Of a DNA stretch of 60,558 bases, positions 1 through 9,715 are shown one piece after another. The notes beneath the pieces were generated by a model. It did no database searches. It saw only the letters and a list, made by a program, of their open reading frames with translations, and was not told where the DNA came from. The first letter of the stretch is position 1; each line of letters begins with the position of its first letter. The DNA is from Salegentibacter maritimus (GTDB lineage: Bacteria > Bacteroidota > Bacteroidia > Flavobacteriales > Flavobacteriaceae). Position numbers and translations under genes: made by a program. The DNA is taken from the NCBI RefSeq assembly GCF_016236915.1, contig NZ_JAEHOK010000020.1:1-60558 (forward strand), read 5' to 3'.

Positions 1-40
1 TTCCTTTAGACTTGCAAGAGTAAAATTTGTGTAAATTAAG

Positions 41-120
41 GATTAAAAAAGAGTAGGCTAACTATAACAAGTTCCAGTTAAAAGAGCTATATGCTGATTC
101 AGTACCTACTCTTTCCCTAA
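41..120 (+). ncRNA. Candidate bridge RNA in the IS110 left end
   Basis: Bases 48-57 (AAAGAGTAGG) are perfectly complementary to 105-114 (CCTACTCTTT), giving a 10-bp stem that closes a 47-nt interior. Smaller stems follow: GGG 143-145 with CCC 154-156, and AGGA 164-167 with TCCT 174-177. IS110 transposases are known to be guided by a bridge RNA transcribed from the non-coding end next to the gene, with large guide loops held by stems. Position, size and the long-range stem fit that. The guide bases were not identified and no covariation could be tested, so this is a structural candidate only. Confidence 0.35.
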
Positions 121-213
121 ATAGTAACTCAAATAGAAATTCGGGATTAAAAGCCCATTATTAAGGAATTGAGTCCTATTTAATTTAATCCATTCATAAC
201 TAAAACCAAAATT

Positions 214-1194
214 ATGAAAAATTCATTGACTTTTGTAGGTATTGATATCAGTAAAAACACATTGGATATTTGTTCTATAAAAGGTGAGAAGAAACTGGCC
301 AAACGTATTGATAACAACAAAAAAGCTATAAAAGTTTTTTTTAGTGGCTCAAAGCCACAAAGTTTAAAAGTCTGTATTGAGAATACGGGGCGATATGGCC
401 GTAAGATTATTGAAGTCTTAACCTCTTTAAATATCGTTTTTTACGAAGTAAATCCTTTGCATTTACACAAAAGTATTGGACTCACCAGAGGAAAAGATGA
501 TATTATAGATGCCTTCCGTATTGCTAAATTCCTGGAAAAAAACCACACAGAACTCGAACCACATCAAAAACCAGAACCGGGAATAGAAAAGCTGAAAGCA
601 CTTATATCCCATAGGAACCTGTTAATTAAGCAAAGAGCCCAACTCAAAGCAAAAAACAAAGAAAACCTACTGATTGCAGATCTTGACTTGCCGCAACTGG
701 AAGAGCACGGAGCTGAACTTATTCAATTACTAACTGAAAAAATAAAACAAACCGACAAATCAATAATTGAGGTTATTGAGCACAATAGTGTATTGAAGCA
801 CCAATACCATTTAATACGTGCTATTCCTGGAGTAGGTCCTATTTTATCGTGGAATATGTTGATTAAAACAAATGCATTTAAATCGATCACAAATCCTCGT
901 AAATTTGCCTGTTATGCTGGAGTGGCGCCATTTTCAAAAAGTTCAGGAACTTCTGTTTTTGGTAGGGCATCGGTTTCTATCTATGCAGATAAAGGCATTA
1001 AGAAAATACTGCATTTAGCAGCCATGAGGGCGATCCAATTGCCTTCTGATTTAAAACAATATTACCATCGAAAGGTAAATGAAGGCAAAAACAAAATGAG
1101 CGTCTTAAATGCTGTAAGAAATAAGATCATTCATAGAATTTTTGCCATCATAAAAAATCAAAAAATATATAATAATAACTTGCAAGTGTCATAG
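214..1194 (+). CDS. IS110-family transposase (DEDD recombinase)
   Basis: This 326-residue protein has the two IS110 domains. The N-terminal RuvC-like DEDD domain shows D11 (GIDISKNTLD), E56 (CIENTGR) and D96/D99 (KDDIIDA). The C-terminal Transposase_20 domain begins near IRAIPGVGP (201-209) and continues through the FACYAGVAPF and SSGTS segment (231-246), which holds candidate catalytic serines. The length is normal for the family and the frame is intact, so the enzyme may be active. It would excise and integrate the element through a circular intermediate. The start follows the non-coding left end directly. The terminal codons contain a copy of the 9-mer also seen at the left edge. Confidence 0.95.
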   Translation: MKNSLTFVGIDISKNTLDICSIKGEKKLAKRIDNNKKAIKVFFSGSKPQSLKVCIENTGRYGRKIIEVLTSLNIVFYEVNPLHLHKSIGLTRGKDDIIDAFRIAKFLEKNHTELEPHQKPEPGIEKLKALISHRNLLIKQRAQLKAKNKENLLIADLDLPQLEEHGAELIQLLTEKIKQTDKSIIEVIEHNSVLKHQYHLIRAIPGVGPILSWNMLIKTNAFKSITNPRKFACYAGVAPFSKSSGTSVFGRASVSIYADKGIKKILHLAAMRAIQLPSDLKQYYHRKVNEGKNKMSVLNAVRNKIIHRIFAIIKNQKIYNNNLQVS

Positions 1195-1197
1195 AAA

Positions 1198-1208
1198 TCA
1201 GCATGACG
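1198..1208. repeat. Partial REP-like repeat unit at the IS110 right flank
   Basis: Bases 1198-1208 (TCAGCATGACG) are the reverse complement of CGTCATGCTGA, the opening of the dispersed repeat unit found at 12314, 26158, 46359 and 49014-49073. It begins four bases after the transposase stop. This suggests that the element sits in, or next to, one copy of the repeat. The match is only 11 bases. Confidence 0.4.
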
Positions 1209-1230
1209 TAAAAAGAATAGTAAAGAATAG

Positions 1231-2088
1231 TTAGGATTTCCACAAAAACCCTATACTATCTCCCGCCTTTTTCTGCGCCATCATATTAATTCCTTTTTCG
1301 CTTAGTTGCAAAACCCTGGGATAACCACCGGTGGTTTGACAATCGCGCATAAGAACGATTAATTTTCCGCCGGGAGTAAGTTGAACAGTACCGGGAAGCA
1401 CCGGGCCGGTAATAATTGGCTGCAGTTCGTTCTCTAAGATCTCGCTCAGCTGAATCGCCATTCTATTATTATTTTTATCAATACTAAACTTACTCTGTCT
1501 CAAATGACTTTTTAAAGTTTCAGGCAGTTTTTCAAATTCAGGGCCGGGAAAAACTTCTATTTCTTCTGAACTCAAATATTCCTCATCAAACTTTATCCCA
1601 GCGTGAGTCTCATATTTTTCCTCCTCAGAAGCTTCGTATTGCAACTTCATCCCTTTCTCTAGCTTTTCGTGGCTGGTAATATCTTCGTACCAACTACGGC
1701 TTCCAAGAATCTTTTCAGTTTTAAATCCGTCGAGGATTGCTAAATAAGAACGCATCCCAAGTTTTGGCCTGCCAAAAGATAAAATATCACCTTCGTGAAT
1801 TTTCACCACCTGGTTATTGTCAATTTCAATATCGTTCAGTTTTGGAGAAAGATTTGCTCCGCTAATGGCAATTTTTGTAGCTGCCGAAAATTTAAGTTTT
1901 GGCCCCATTTGGGTAATTTCCATCACCGCGGCGTCGGCCTGATTTTGCAAAATAAGGTTGGCGATTTTTAAAGCGATTCTATCCATCACTCCACTTAAAG
2001 GAACTCCATATTTTTGAAATCCGCGACGGCCAAAATCCTGTATCGTGGAAAATAATCCGGGATGTAACACTTTAACTTCAGCCTTCAT
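1231..2088 (-). CDS. pxpC: 5-oxoprolinase subunit C (PxpC; KipA/biotin-dependent carboxyltransferase family)
   Basis: This 285-residue cytoplasmic protein belongs to the allophanate hydrolase subunit 2/KipA family. PxpC forms the ATP-dependent 5-oxoprolinase with PxpA and PxpB and returns pyroglutamate to glutamate. The family hallmarks are visible: VLHPGLFSTIQDFGRRG near the N-terminus, YGVPLSGVMDRIALKIAN, then ISGANL, and a C-terminal GGYPRVLQLS segment. It is the last gene of the pxp operon; its start overlaps the end of pxpB by 11 bases, so the two are probably translationally coupled. Some relatives were first described as the KipA sporulation antagonist, but the adjacent pxpA and pxpB favour oxoprolinase. 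Confidence 0.9.
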   Translation of the reverse strand: MKAEVKVLHPGLFSTIQDFGRRGFQKYGVPLSGVMDRIALKIANLILQNQADAAVMEITQMGPKLKFSAATKIAISGANLSPKLNDIEIDNNQVVKIHEGDILSFGRPKLGMRSYLAILDGFKTEKILGSRSWYEDITSHEKLEKGMKLQYEASEEEKYETHAGIKFDEEYLSSEEIEVFPGPEFEKLPETLKSHLRQSKFSIDKNNNRMAIQLSEILENELQPIITGPVLPGTVQLTPGGKLIVLMRDCQTTGGYPRVLQLSEKGINMMAQKKAGDSIGFLWKS

Positions 2089-2809
2089 AATTTTCTTTTT
2101 TTAGTTGAAAAGTTCCTTCGGAAATTTGCTCTGAAATCTCTTTAAATTCCTCTCTGGAAACCGAATAAAATTTCACTTTATCTCCGGCCGAAATCTCACA
2201 TGGAGGATTGTTATTTTTATCAAAAAATTGCACGGGACAATTACCTAAAATCTGCCATCCACCGGGACTGGATTTCGGGTAAATTCCGGTCTGGTTTTCG
2301 CCTATTCCAACAGCCCCTTTTTCGATCTTCATTCGGGGTTGATCTTTACGCGAAATTTGAAGCTTTTTATCCAACCCTCCCAGGTATAAAAATCCGGGTA
2401 AAAATCCAGTAAAAAACACGGTATAAAACGGCTTGGTATGAAACTTAATAATTTCTTCTGTAGAGAGCTTTTTTTCTTTAGAAATGTATTCCAGGTCCCA
2501 ACCAAATTCCTCATTATAGCAAACCGGCAAATAGAAAATTTGTTGGTTATTTATTTTTCCTATCTTGGCCTCTCCAAACAGCTTTTTGATGGCTAAAACC
2601 TCATTATAGATGTTTTCTATAGTAAACATATAACTAATTAATAACGAGTTATATGTATTGATTACCTCAATGTTTACTTCATCATAAAACTCCTCCAACT
2701 TATTTTTATAAAAAATCAATTTTTCAAGAAGATTTTCATCTATTTTAGGCTCAAATTCTATTAGAATTCCCCGCTCCCCCATCGGTGTTATCTTAGGAAA
2801 ATCATTCAT
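2078..2809 (-). CDS. pxpB: 5-oxoprolinase subunit B (PxpB; KipI/allophanate hydrolase subunit 1 family)
   Basis: The 243-residue protein has the subunit 1 domain: PMGERGILIEF near the start, LPVCYNEEFGWDLEYISK in the middle, and FYTVFFTGFLPGFLYLGGL followed by RMKIEKGAVGIGENQTGIYP. The last block is the conserved FxPGFxYLG...VPAGSVGIAG-like core of the KipI family. It is the partner of PxpC in the ATP-dependent opening of 5-oxoproline. The ATG overlaps the TGA of pxpA by eight bases, and its own end overlaps pxpC. Length is typical and no key segment is missing. Confidence 0.9.
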   Translation of the reverse strand: MNDFPKITPMGERGILIEFEPKIDENLLEKLIFYKNKLEEFYDEVNIEVINTYNSLLISYMFTIENIYNEVLAIKKLFGEAKIGKINNQQIFYLPVCYNEEFGWDLEYISKEKKLSTEEIIKFHTKPFYTVFFTGFLPGFLYLGGLDKKLQISRKDQPRMKIEKGAVGIGENQTGIYPKSSPGGWQILGNCPVQFFDKNNNPPCEISAGDKVKFYSVSREEFKEISEQISEGTFQLKKENYEG

Positions 2810-3545
2810 TCACATTCTTAATTTTAACGTTATGCTCAGCAAATTTCTGGTCTAAAAAACTCATAATTTCCACTGAATTTGGTGTGTCGCTATGCAGGCA
2901 AAAAGTAGTGGCACTGCAACTGATTTTCGACCCGTTATCGCTGGTAATTTTCCCTTCAAAAAACATAGAAAAAAGATGCTCAAAAACAGCTTCTTTTTGG
3001 CTTATCAAGGCGTTGGATTTTGAACGCGACACCAGGCTATAATCCGGGTTATAATTTCGATCTGCAAAAGCTTCAAAAACTATTGGAATTTTGCCTTTCG
3101 CAAGTTTAGAAATCACTGAATTTAATGGACAAAAAAGGGCTAATTTTTGATCGAATTCCAGTAAGGAATCTATGATGATTTGAGCTGCTTTTTCGTCTTT
3201 TGCAGCTTCATTATAAAGTGCTCCATGAGGTTTTACATGGGTAAGTTTTACCCCTTCTGCTTCGGCCAATTGTTTTAAACTTAAGATTTGCGCAACAATA
3301 GAACGCTGCAATTCTTCCGCAGAAATCTCCATAGTTTTTCTTCCAAAATTCTCTTTATCGGGATAAGAAGGATGTGCTCCTATTTCTACCCCATGCTCTA
3401 AAGCAAGTTTAATAGTTTGCTGCATAGTGTCCAAATTTCCGGCATGGCCTCCACAAGCAATATTACAGGCAGAAATATGCGGCATTAAAGCGGCATCAAA
3501 GTCGCCACCTTCACCTAAATCGCAGTTTATATGGATTTTTTTCAT
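2802..3545 (-). CDS. pxpA: 5-oxoprolinase subunit A (PxpA; LamB/YcsF family)
   Basis: This 247-residue protein is a LamB/YcsF family metal-type hydrolase, the third subunit of 5-oxoprolinase. It shows INCDLGEGGDFDAALMPHIS at the N-terminus, then IACGGHAGN, GAHPSYPDKENFGR, HVKPHGALYNEA and FEAFADRNY, all in the family order. Near the C-terminus the usual HGD is LHSD. It is the first gene of the pxpA-pxpB-pxpC block and is preceded, 72 bases upstream, by the NRAMP-fold transporter. Bacillus subtilis has the same combination (ycsF, ycsG, ycsI, kipI, kipA), which supports a joint role in pyroglutamate salvage. Confidence 0.92.
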   Translation of the reverse strand: MKKIHINCDLGEGGDFDAALMPHISACNIACGGHAGNLDTMQQTIKLALEHGVEIGAHPSYPDKENFGRKTMEISAEELQRSIVAQILSLKQLAEAEGVKLTHVKPHGALYNEAAKDEKAAQIIIDSLLEFDQKLALFCPLNSVISKLAKGKIPIVFEAFADRNYNPDYSLVSRSKSNALISQKEAVFEHLFSMFFEGKITSDNGSKISCSATTFCLHSDTPNSVEIMSFLDQKFAEHNVKIKNVNE

Positions 3546-3617
3546 CTTTTTATTTTAAATTTTGCAATTCCTCAAAGCTATAAAAGCCTCTTAGTAAGAT
3601 AGAATATTCGGAACTTA

Positions 3618-4838
3618 TTAAAAACTTTGTAAAACGCTTAGAATCGCTTTAATCCCTAAAAATACGGAAAGTGCAATAACAAGTAATCCCAGTACATTCT
3701 GCAGCTTAGAATTGCGGTGTTTACCCAAAACCAAAGCTTTATTGACTACCCAAAATAAGAAAATGGCAATTACCGGCAAGAGGATTCCGTTAGCGATTTG
3801 AGCAAAACGTATAATTTCAATCGGATTAATTTGCAGGGAAGAGAAGAAAACGCCTAAAATAAGCACTGAAGCCCAAACCATTTTAAATTTTAATGATTTC
3901 ATTCCCCCCTTCCATCCAAAACAACCTTTTACTACGTAAGCGGCCGCCAAAGGTGCTGTAATAGAAGAAGTGATTCCGGCAGCCAAAAGTCCCAAAGACA
4001 TAAACCAGGTGGCAAATTTTCCAAATAATGGCTCCAGGCTCACCGCCATATCAGCTGCAGAATTTACATTAGTTAATCCCGAGGAAGCCGCACTAATAAG
4101 AATCGCCATAGAAACAGTACCACCAAGAATTATAGAAACTATAAGTTCTTTCCTGGCAATAGATAAATAGGAAGCTTCTTTCCATTTTTCACTAACAAGA
4201 GAAGCGTGTAAAAACAAGTTATAAGGAACCACCGTTGTACCTACAATAGCCATTACCGTAAGCAAACCGGCAGCATTGCTTGTTGGAATAAGTCCGTTTA
4301 AAATTTCTAAAATATCCGGTTTTGTAAGAATAGCAGTAAGCACAAAACTTATACTCATTAATAAAACCAGGCCAATAAAGACCTTTTCAAGGGTTTTATA
4401 ACTACCGGTAAACAAAAGTATAAAAGCGACAGAGCCAATAAAAATACTCCAAAGGTTGAGCTTAAAATCACCAAATTGGATGTTTTGAACTCCGAAAATA
4501 GCTTCTGCCCCTAAAACGGCACCGGTTATATTACCTGCTTCATAGGCAGCATTACCAATAACTATCGCTGAAAAAATAAGAATAATCGCTAAAACCCTGA
4601 AGGCTGGTTTTTTAATCTCTTCCCGAATAACATCGCTTAAACCTTTTTGAGAAACCACACCCAACCTGGCTGCCATTTCCTGTAAGATTATACAGGAAAA
4701 AATAGAAAGTAATAACGCCCAAAGCAGGCTATAACCAAATTCAACCCCGGCAAGTGTACATACTGTAACTGTCCCCGGACCAATAAAAGCCGCAGAGACC
4801 AATATTCCCGGACCCAGATTTTTAAGGAAATTTCGCAC
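3618..4838 (-). CDS. NRAMP-fold transporter, YcsG-like, with altered metal-binding motifs
   Basis: This 406-residue inner membrane protein has about eleven hydrophobic segments and the NRAMP fold. The start is GTG at 4838, overlapping the TAG of the upstream gene. In true Mn/Fe NRAMP transporters TM1 carries DPGN and TM6 carries MPH. Here the matching positions read GPGT (residues 20-23) and VPYN (204-207), so the aspartate, asparagine, methionine and histidine that hold the metal are replaced. Members next to pxp genes form a separate branch. The operon suggests uptake of 5-oxoproline or a related solute, or of another cation, but the substrate cannot be read from sequence. Confidence 0.8.
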   Translation of the reverse strand: MRNFLKNLGPGILVSAAFIGPGTVTVCTLAGVEFGYSLLWALLLSIFSCIILQEMAARLGVVSQKGLSDVIREEIKKPAFRVLAIILIFSAIVIGNAAYEAGNITGAVLGAEAIFGVQNIQFGDFKLNLWSIFIGSVAFILLFTGSYKTLEKVFIGLVLLMSISFVLTAILTKPDILEILNGLIPTSNAAGLLTVMAIVGTTVVPYNLFLHASLVSEKWKEASYLSIARKELIVSIILGGTVSMAILISAASSGLTNVNSAADMAVSLEPLFGKFATWFMSLGLLAAGITSSITAPLAAAYVVKGCFGWKGGMKSLKFKMVWASVLILGVFFSSLQINPIEIIRFAQIANGILLPVIAIFLFWVVNKALVLGKHRNSKLQNVLGLLVIALSVFLGIKAILSVLQSF

Positions 4839-5989
4839 TATTGACCTTTAGATTCCTGCAAAGCATAAATAGCAAAAGACCCCAACCAATGGCCACCTTC
4901 GTAGCTATCGCCTACCAAATTGGGGAAGGAGTAAGCCATATGCTTATCGGCCAGAACTTTTAAATGAGAGAACTTTTCAGGATATTGATTGATAAGTCCG
5001 TAGAAAACCCAGGCACGACTAAAGTTAAGTCCGTCAAGGTGTACCAATTTTCCATCAGTCCTATCTGAAACTTCCCCAACTTCCATTTGAAAATCTTCCG
5101 ATCTCAATTGCGGAAGAAAATCATCCAGCCACATTTCAAACGCATTTTTAGGCAGAACCCGGCGCATAATATTTATTTCTTCCAGGCAGGGAGAAAGAAA
5201 ATCGAAACCACTAGGTTCCCAGCTTAAAGGACAATCGTCGTCTTTTAAATAAAAGTCTTTAGCGCGTTTTGAAATGAGTTGTTCTAACTCGGCGTTTTCT
5301 GCAGCAATAGCATAATCGTAAGCAAAGCTAAGTCCGAAGGCCGTATTGGTGTGCTCCCCCACTCTAATAGGGTAATTCAATTTTGGCAGGAATTCTATAT
5401 ATTTTTCAACTATAAGATTGGTTAAGGGAGCTAAATTTTCACTAAGCTCTTCTGCAAGAGGATCGTTCCAGGTTTCTAATTCTTCAGCCAATTTTAATAG
5501 CCAGGCCCACCCGTAGGTACGCTCAAAAGAAGTACTTTCCTCTCTTTGAAAGTAGGCTATTTCCCCCTGAATATTTTCTGCAGAAAGAGACTCCTTTAAT
5601 TTTCGTCTAATAGTTTCTGCTTTTTCCAAATCGGGAAACTGTTTCAGCAAGCTTAACATAGACCAATGTGCATGCACGGAAGAATGCCAATCGAAACACC
5701 CATAAAATGCCGGGTGAAGCTCTGAAGGCTCACCCAATGCTCCTTTATTCTCCAAGGTTTGGCCCAATTTGTTTGGATATTCGGTATTAATGCAATTTAA
5801 CGGAAGCTCCGCCAGGTTATTTGCTTCTTTTAGCGTAAATTCCACCCGATTTTCTTCAAGCAATTCACTATTTAAAATACTTTTGTCTATAATACTATCG
5901 TTTTCAATTTTTGAAGCATCTTTCCCTTCAGGGTCACCTTTACATGCAAAAATTAAAATCAATATTAGCAAGGATAAACTTTTTTTCAT
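4838..5989 (-). CDS. DUF2891 family lipoprotein
   Basis: The 383-residue product starts with a lipoprotein signal (hydrophobic ILILIFACKG, lipid-modified Cys at 16) and an acidic linker. It then matches the DUF2891 family: ELHPAFYGCFDWHSSVHAHWSM around residues 91-112, YGWAWLLKLAEEL, and a closing segment with YEGGHWLGSFAIYAL. The fold is expected to be an alpha-helical toroid like glycan-processing proteins, but no activity is established. The conserved His and Trp residues suggest a hydrolase or lyase-like pocket. It is the first gene of the transporter-pxp run, and its stop codon overlaps the transporter start, which points to co-transcription. Confidence 0.8.
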   Translation of the reverse strand: MKKSLSLLILILIFACKGDPEGKDASKIENDSIIDKSILNSELLEENRVEFTLKEANNLAELPLNCINTEYPNKLGQTLENKGALGEPSELHPAFYGCFDWHSSVHAHWSMLSLLKQFPDLEKAETIRRKLKESLSAENIQGEIAYFQREESTSFERTYGWAWLLKLAEELETWNDPLAEELSENLAPLTNLIVEKYIEFLPKLNYPIRVGEHTNTAFGLSFAYDYAIAAENAELEQLISKRAKDFYLKDDDCPLSWEPSGFDFLSPCLEEINIMRRVLPKNAFEMWLDDFLPQLRSEDFQMEVGEVSDRTDGKLVHLDGLNFSRAWVFYGLINQYPEKFSHLKVLADKHMAYSFPNLVGDSYEGGHWLGSFAIYALQESKGQ

Positions 5990-6158
5990 AATAGTCTGGT
6001 CTTAGCAAACAAACTCCTTCAAATGCTCTCACGAGCCAACGAAAGGTTAAAACAAGCTGAATTTAAATATATGTATTTCTTTAAGAGGTAAATATAAATT
6101 AAAAGTTGACAAAATTTAAAGAGCAAAGCTTTTAAAAATATCAAAATTTACTTAAAAA

Positions 6159-7697
6159 TTAACCTAGCCACCCATCACGATCCAGGCTTCGGTATTGAAT
6201 AGCTTCACTGATATGATTTCCATGAATATTTTCTGAGTTTTCTAAATCGGCAATGGTTCTGGAAACTTTTAAAATACGATCGTAAGCACGTGCAGAAAGG
6301 TTTAAACGCTCCATCGCGGTTTTAAGCAATGCTTTTGAAGCCTCGTCTAAAGCACAAAATTCCCGAATTTGCCCCACACTCATTTGCGCATTATAATGAA
6401 CCGAATCAGATTCTTCAAAACGTTGGGTTTGAAGCTGGCGTGCCTGTGTTACCCTTTTCCTAATTTCCACACTGCTTTCACCCCGTCTTTCTTCACTTAA
6501 CTTTTCAAATGGCACCGGGGTCACTTCAATATGAATGTCTATTCTATCTAAAAGGGGCCCGCTAATTTTACCTAAATAACGTTGCATTTCTGCGGGAGAA
6601 GATGTTGCCGGCGCATCTGGATCATTAAAATAACCACTGGGACTGGGGTTCATACTAGCCACCAACATAAAACTCGAAGGATAAGTTACGGTAAATTTAG
6701 CCCGGGAAATAGTAACCTCCCTATCTTCCAACGGTTGGCGCATCACCTCTAAAACACCGCGTTTAAATTCGGGTAATTCATCTAAAAACAAAACCCCATT
6801 ATGAGAAAGCGAAATTTCACCCGGTTGAGGGTAAGCTCCACCACCAACCAGCGCTACATCTGAAATTGTATGATGGGGACTCCTAAAAGGTCTTTGAGAC
6901 ATTAAACCTACATGCTCCTTCACCCTTCCCACCACACTATGTATTTTTGTGGTTTCCAGGGCCTCATGTAAACTCATTGGAGGCAAAATACTAGGCAAGC
7001 GTTTAGCAAGCATGGTTTTCCCTGCTCCAGGAGGACCTATTAAAATAATATTGTGTCCACCGGCTGCAGCTATTTCCATACAGCGCTTTATAGATTCCTG
7101 ACCTTTTACATCGGCAAAATCATGTTCCGGATGATCCAGGCTTTTATAGAATTCTTCGCGTGTGTTTATTAAGGTAGGTTCTAAAGCTTCATCTTTGTCA
7201 AAAAAGTTAATGACTTCGGTGATATTTTCCACCCCATATACATCAAGTCCGCTTACTATTGCAGCCTCTTTTGCATTTTGTTTAGGAAGGATAAAACCTT
7301 TAAAACCCTCTTCCTTAGCCTTAATAGCAATGGGCAAGGCTCCCTTTATAGGTTGTAAGCTTCCGTCTAACGAAAGCTCACCCATAATAATATAGTTTGA
7401 TATATTTTTAGCATTGATTTGGCCTGAAGCTGCCAAAATCCCAAGACTTAAGCTAAGGTCGTAGGCAGAACCTTCTTTTCTAAGGTCTGCCGGTGCCATA
7501 TTAACAATAATTTTCTTTCCGGGAAATTTATACTTGTTATTCTGAAGGGCTGCCGCAATTCTAAAACTACTCTCCCTTACGGCATTATCGGGTAGCCCTA
7601 CCAGATGATAACCAATACCAGTTGCCACATTTACCTCTATGGTAATTGTTGTAGCCTCTACCCCAAATACAGCACTCCCATAAACCTTTACTAACAT
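6159..7697 (-). CDS. ComM/YifB family magnesium-chelatase-like AAA+ ATPase
   Basis: This 512-residue protein has an N-terminal Lon-like/ChlI domain (VNMAPADLRKEGSAYDLSLS near 65-84) followed by an AAA+ module with Walker A GPPGAGKT at 221-228 and a Walker B region FLDELPEF. The C-terminal part carries the ComM-type helical segment. In naturally competent bacteria ComM is a hexameric helicase that drives branch migration during transformation. In many Bacteroidota it is a lone housekeeping gene. It sits alone here, with 169 bases upstream of the DUF2891 gene start and about 50 bases to the kinase gene on the other side. Length is standard. Confidence 0.93.
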   Translation of the reverse strand: MLVKVYGSAVFGVEATTITIEVNVATGIGYHLVGLPDNAVRESSFRIAAALQNNKYKFPGKKIIVNMAPADLRKEGSAYDLSLSLGILAASGQINAKNISNYIIMGELSLDGSLQPIKGALPIAIKAKEEGFKGFILPKQNAKEAAIVSGLDVYGVENITEVINFFDKDEALEPTLINTREEFYKSLDHPEHDFADVKGQESIKRCMEIAAAGGHNIILIGPPGAGKTMLAKRLPSILPPMSLHEALETTKIHSVVGRVKEHVGLMSQRPFRSPHHTISDVALVGGGAYPQPGEISLSHNGVLFLDELPEFKRGVLEVMRQPLEDREVTISRAKFTVTYPSSFMLVASMNPSPSGYFNDPDAPATSSPAEMQRYLGKISGPLLDRIDIHIEVTPVPFEKLSEERRGESSVEIRKRVTQARQLQTQRFEESDSVHYNAQMSVGQIREFCALDEASKALLKTAMERLNLSARAYDRILKVSRTIADLENSENIHGNHISEAIQYRSLDRDGWLG

Positions 7698-7745
7698 TTA
7701 AGAACAAAATTTCCTAAATGTACTAAATTTTATAAGAAAAACTTA

Positions 7746-8606
7746 CTATTTAGCAACAAGCACTTTTTCTCTATAATATTCTATTAACCCATCAATGGGT
7801 CTGCGTACAATATTTCCTATTTCAATCCCGTAAGGTTGCGCTACTGCCCGTATGATATCTTCGCTAAAATGAGCAATTGTTCCAATAAAGTGTACCGGTG
7901 TATTTTGCGCTTGTTTGTAACACATTACGCGAGAATGCATAAAATCGGTAATACCCTCGTGAACTAATTTATAGAAATATCCATTACGTTCGTTAGAAAA
8001 GATAAATTCAGCAAATGATGCTAAATATGTATTTGGATTTTCCTTACGATAAAGGTTTTTCTTAATCTCATCAGAATCAAGATTATATTTCTTACCGAAT
8101 TCTACTGAAAGTTCAGGAGGCATTCTTTTGTAATAATAATCTCTGATAAGCCTTTTCCCAAAGTAGTTTCCACTGGCTTCATCCATAAGAATATATCCCA
8201 GGGAATCAACTGACTGATGTATATCTTTACCGTCAAAGAAACAGCTATTGGATCCTGTACCAAGAATACAAACAATTCCAGGCTCTGTAGTCGCCGCATA
8301 AACAGCAGCCACCATATCTTCCAAAATTATCACTTCCTCTACATTGGTGAAGAAATTGGTGAAAATTCCTTGTAATAGTTTACTAGGTGTTTCAGTACCA
8401 CAACCAGCACCGTAAAAATGTACTCGTTCTACTTTATCCTTTACTTCTCTTAAATCGGCATTTTCTTCAACACGTTGTTCCAGCACTACCTCTGGAAATA
8501 CCGCGGGATTTAAGCCTTTAGTACGGGTTCTAAGCAATTCTTCTCCCGTTGCACTAAGTAAAATCCAGTCGCATTTTGTTGATCCACCGTCAGCTATTAG
8601 TATCAT
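7746..8606 (-). CDS. BadF/BadG-type ATPase, N-acetylglucosamine kinase-like
   Basis: The 286-residue protein has the ASKHA kinase fold. The first phosphate loop is ADGGSTKCDW (residues 5-14) and the second is ILGTGSNSCFFDG, followed by GSLGYIL-like SLGYILMDEASGNYFGKRL. It resembles eukaryotic-type N-acetylglucosamine kinases and BadF-type ATPases. The substrate is probably an amino sugar or hexose, but this is not fixed. A strong terminator hairpin separates it from gapA, so it probably has its own promoter despite the common strand. Confidence 0.85.
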   Translation of the reverse strand: MILIADGGSTKCDWILLSATGEELLRTRTKGLNPAVFPEVVLEQRVEENADLREVKDKVERVHFYGAGCGTETPSKLLQGIFTNFFTNVEEVIILEDMVAAVYAATTEPGIVCILGTGSNSCFFDGKDIHQSVDSLGYILMDEASGNYFGKRLIRDYYYKRMPPELSVEFGKKYNLDSDEIKKNLYRKENPNTYLASFAEFIFSNERNGYFYKLVHEGITDFMHSRVMCYKQAQNTPVHFIGTIAHFSEDIIRAVAQPYGIEIGNIVRRPIDGLIEYYREKVLVAK

Positions 8607-8632
8607 TTATATGAATATGATTTAAATTAAAA

Positions 8633-8684
8633 AGCCTGAGGAAAGTGCTAAGAGGAAAAACCTAAGCATAACTTTCTTCAGGCT
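8633..8684 (-). terminator. Rho-independent terminator after gapA
   Basis: Bases 8633-8646 and 8671-8684 form a 14-bp inverted repeat with one mismatch (AGCCTGAGGAAAGT against ACTTTCTTCAGGCT). On the minus strand the stem is followed by a short T run. It lies between the gapA stop and the kinase start. Confidence 0.75.
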
Positions 8685-8697
8685 CTAATGTAAAATA

Positions 8698-9699
<1,002 letters not shown>

Positions 9700-9715
9700 T
9701 TAAATTTTAAAAAAT

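Larger units (their letters stand above)
10..1194 (+). mobile_element. IS110-family insertion sequence (approximate limits)
   Basis: A single transposase gene of the DEDD/IS110 type is preceded by about 200 bases of non-coding sequence, the arrangement expected of the IS110 group, where the long non-coding end lies upstream of the gene. The 9-mer ACTTGCAAG occurs at 10-18 and again at 1178-1186, the second copy inside the last codons of the gene. It contains the palindrome CTTGCAAG and may mark the recombining ends. IS110 elements lack ordinary terminal inverted repeats and make no target duplication, so the exact limits cannot be fixed from one copy. The left flank lies outside the window. 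The right flank carries part of a dispersed repeat unit. Confidence 0.7.

Noticed and set aside
3618-4838. Manganese transporter MntH
   Set aside because: DPGN and MPH metal motifs are both replaced.
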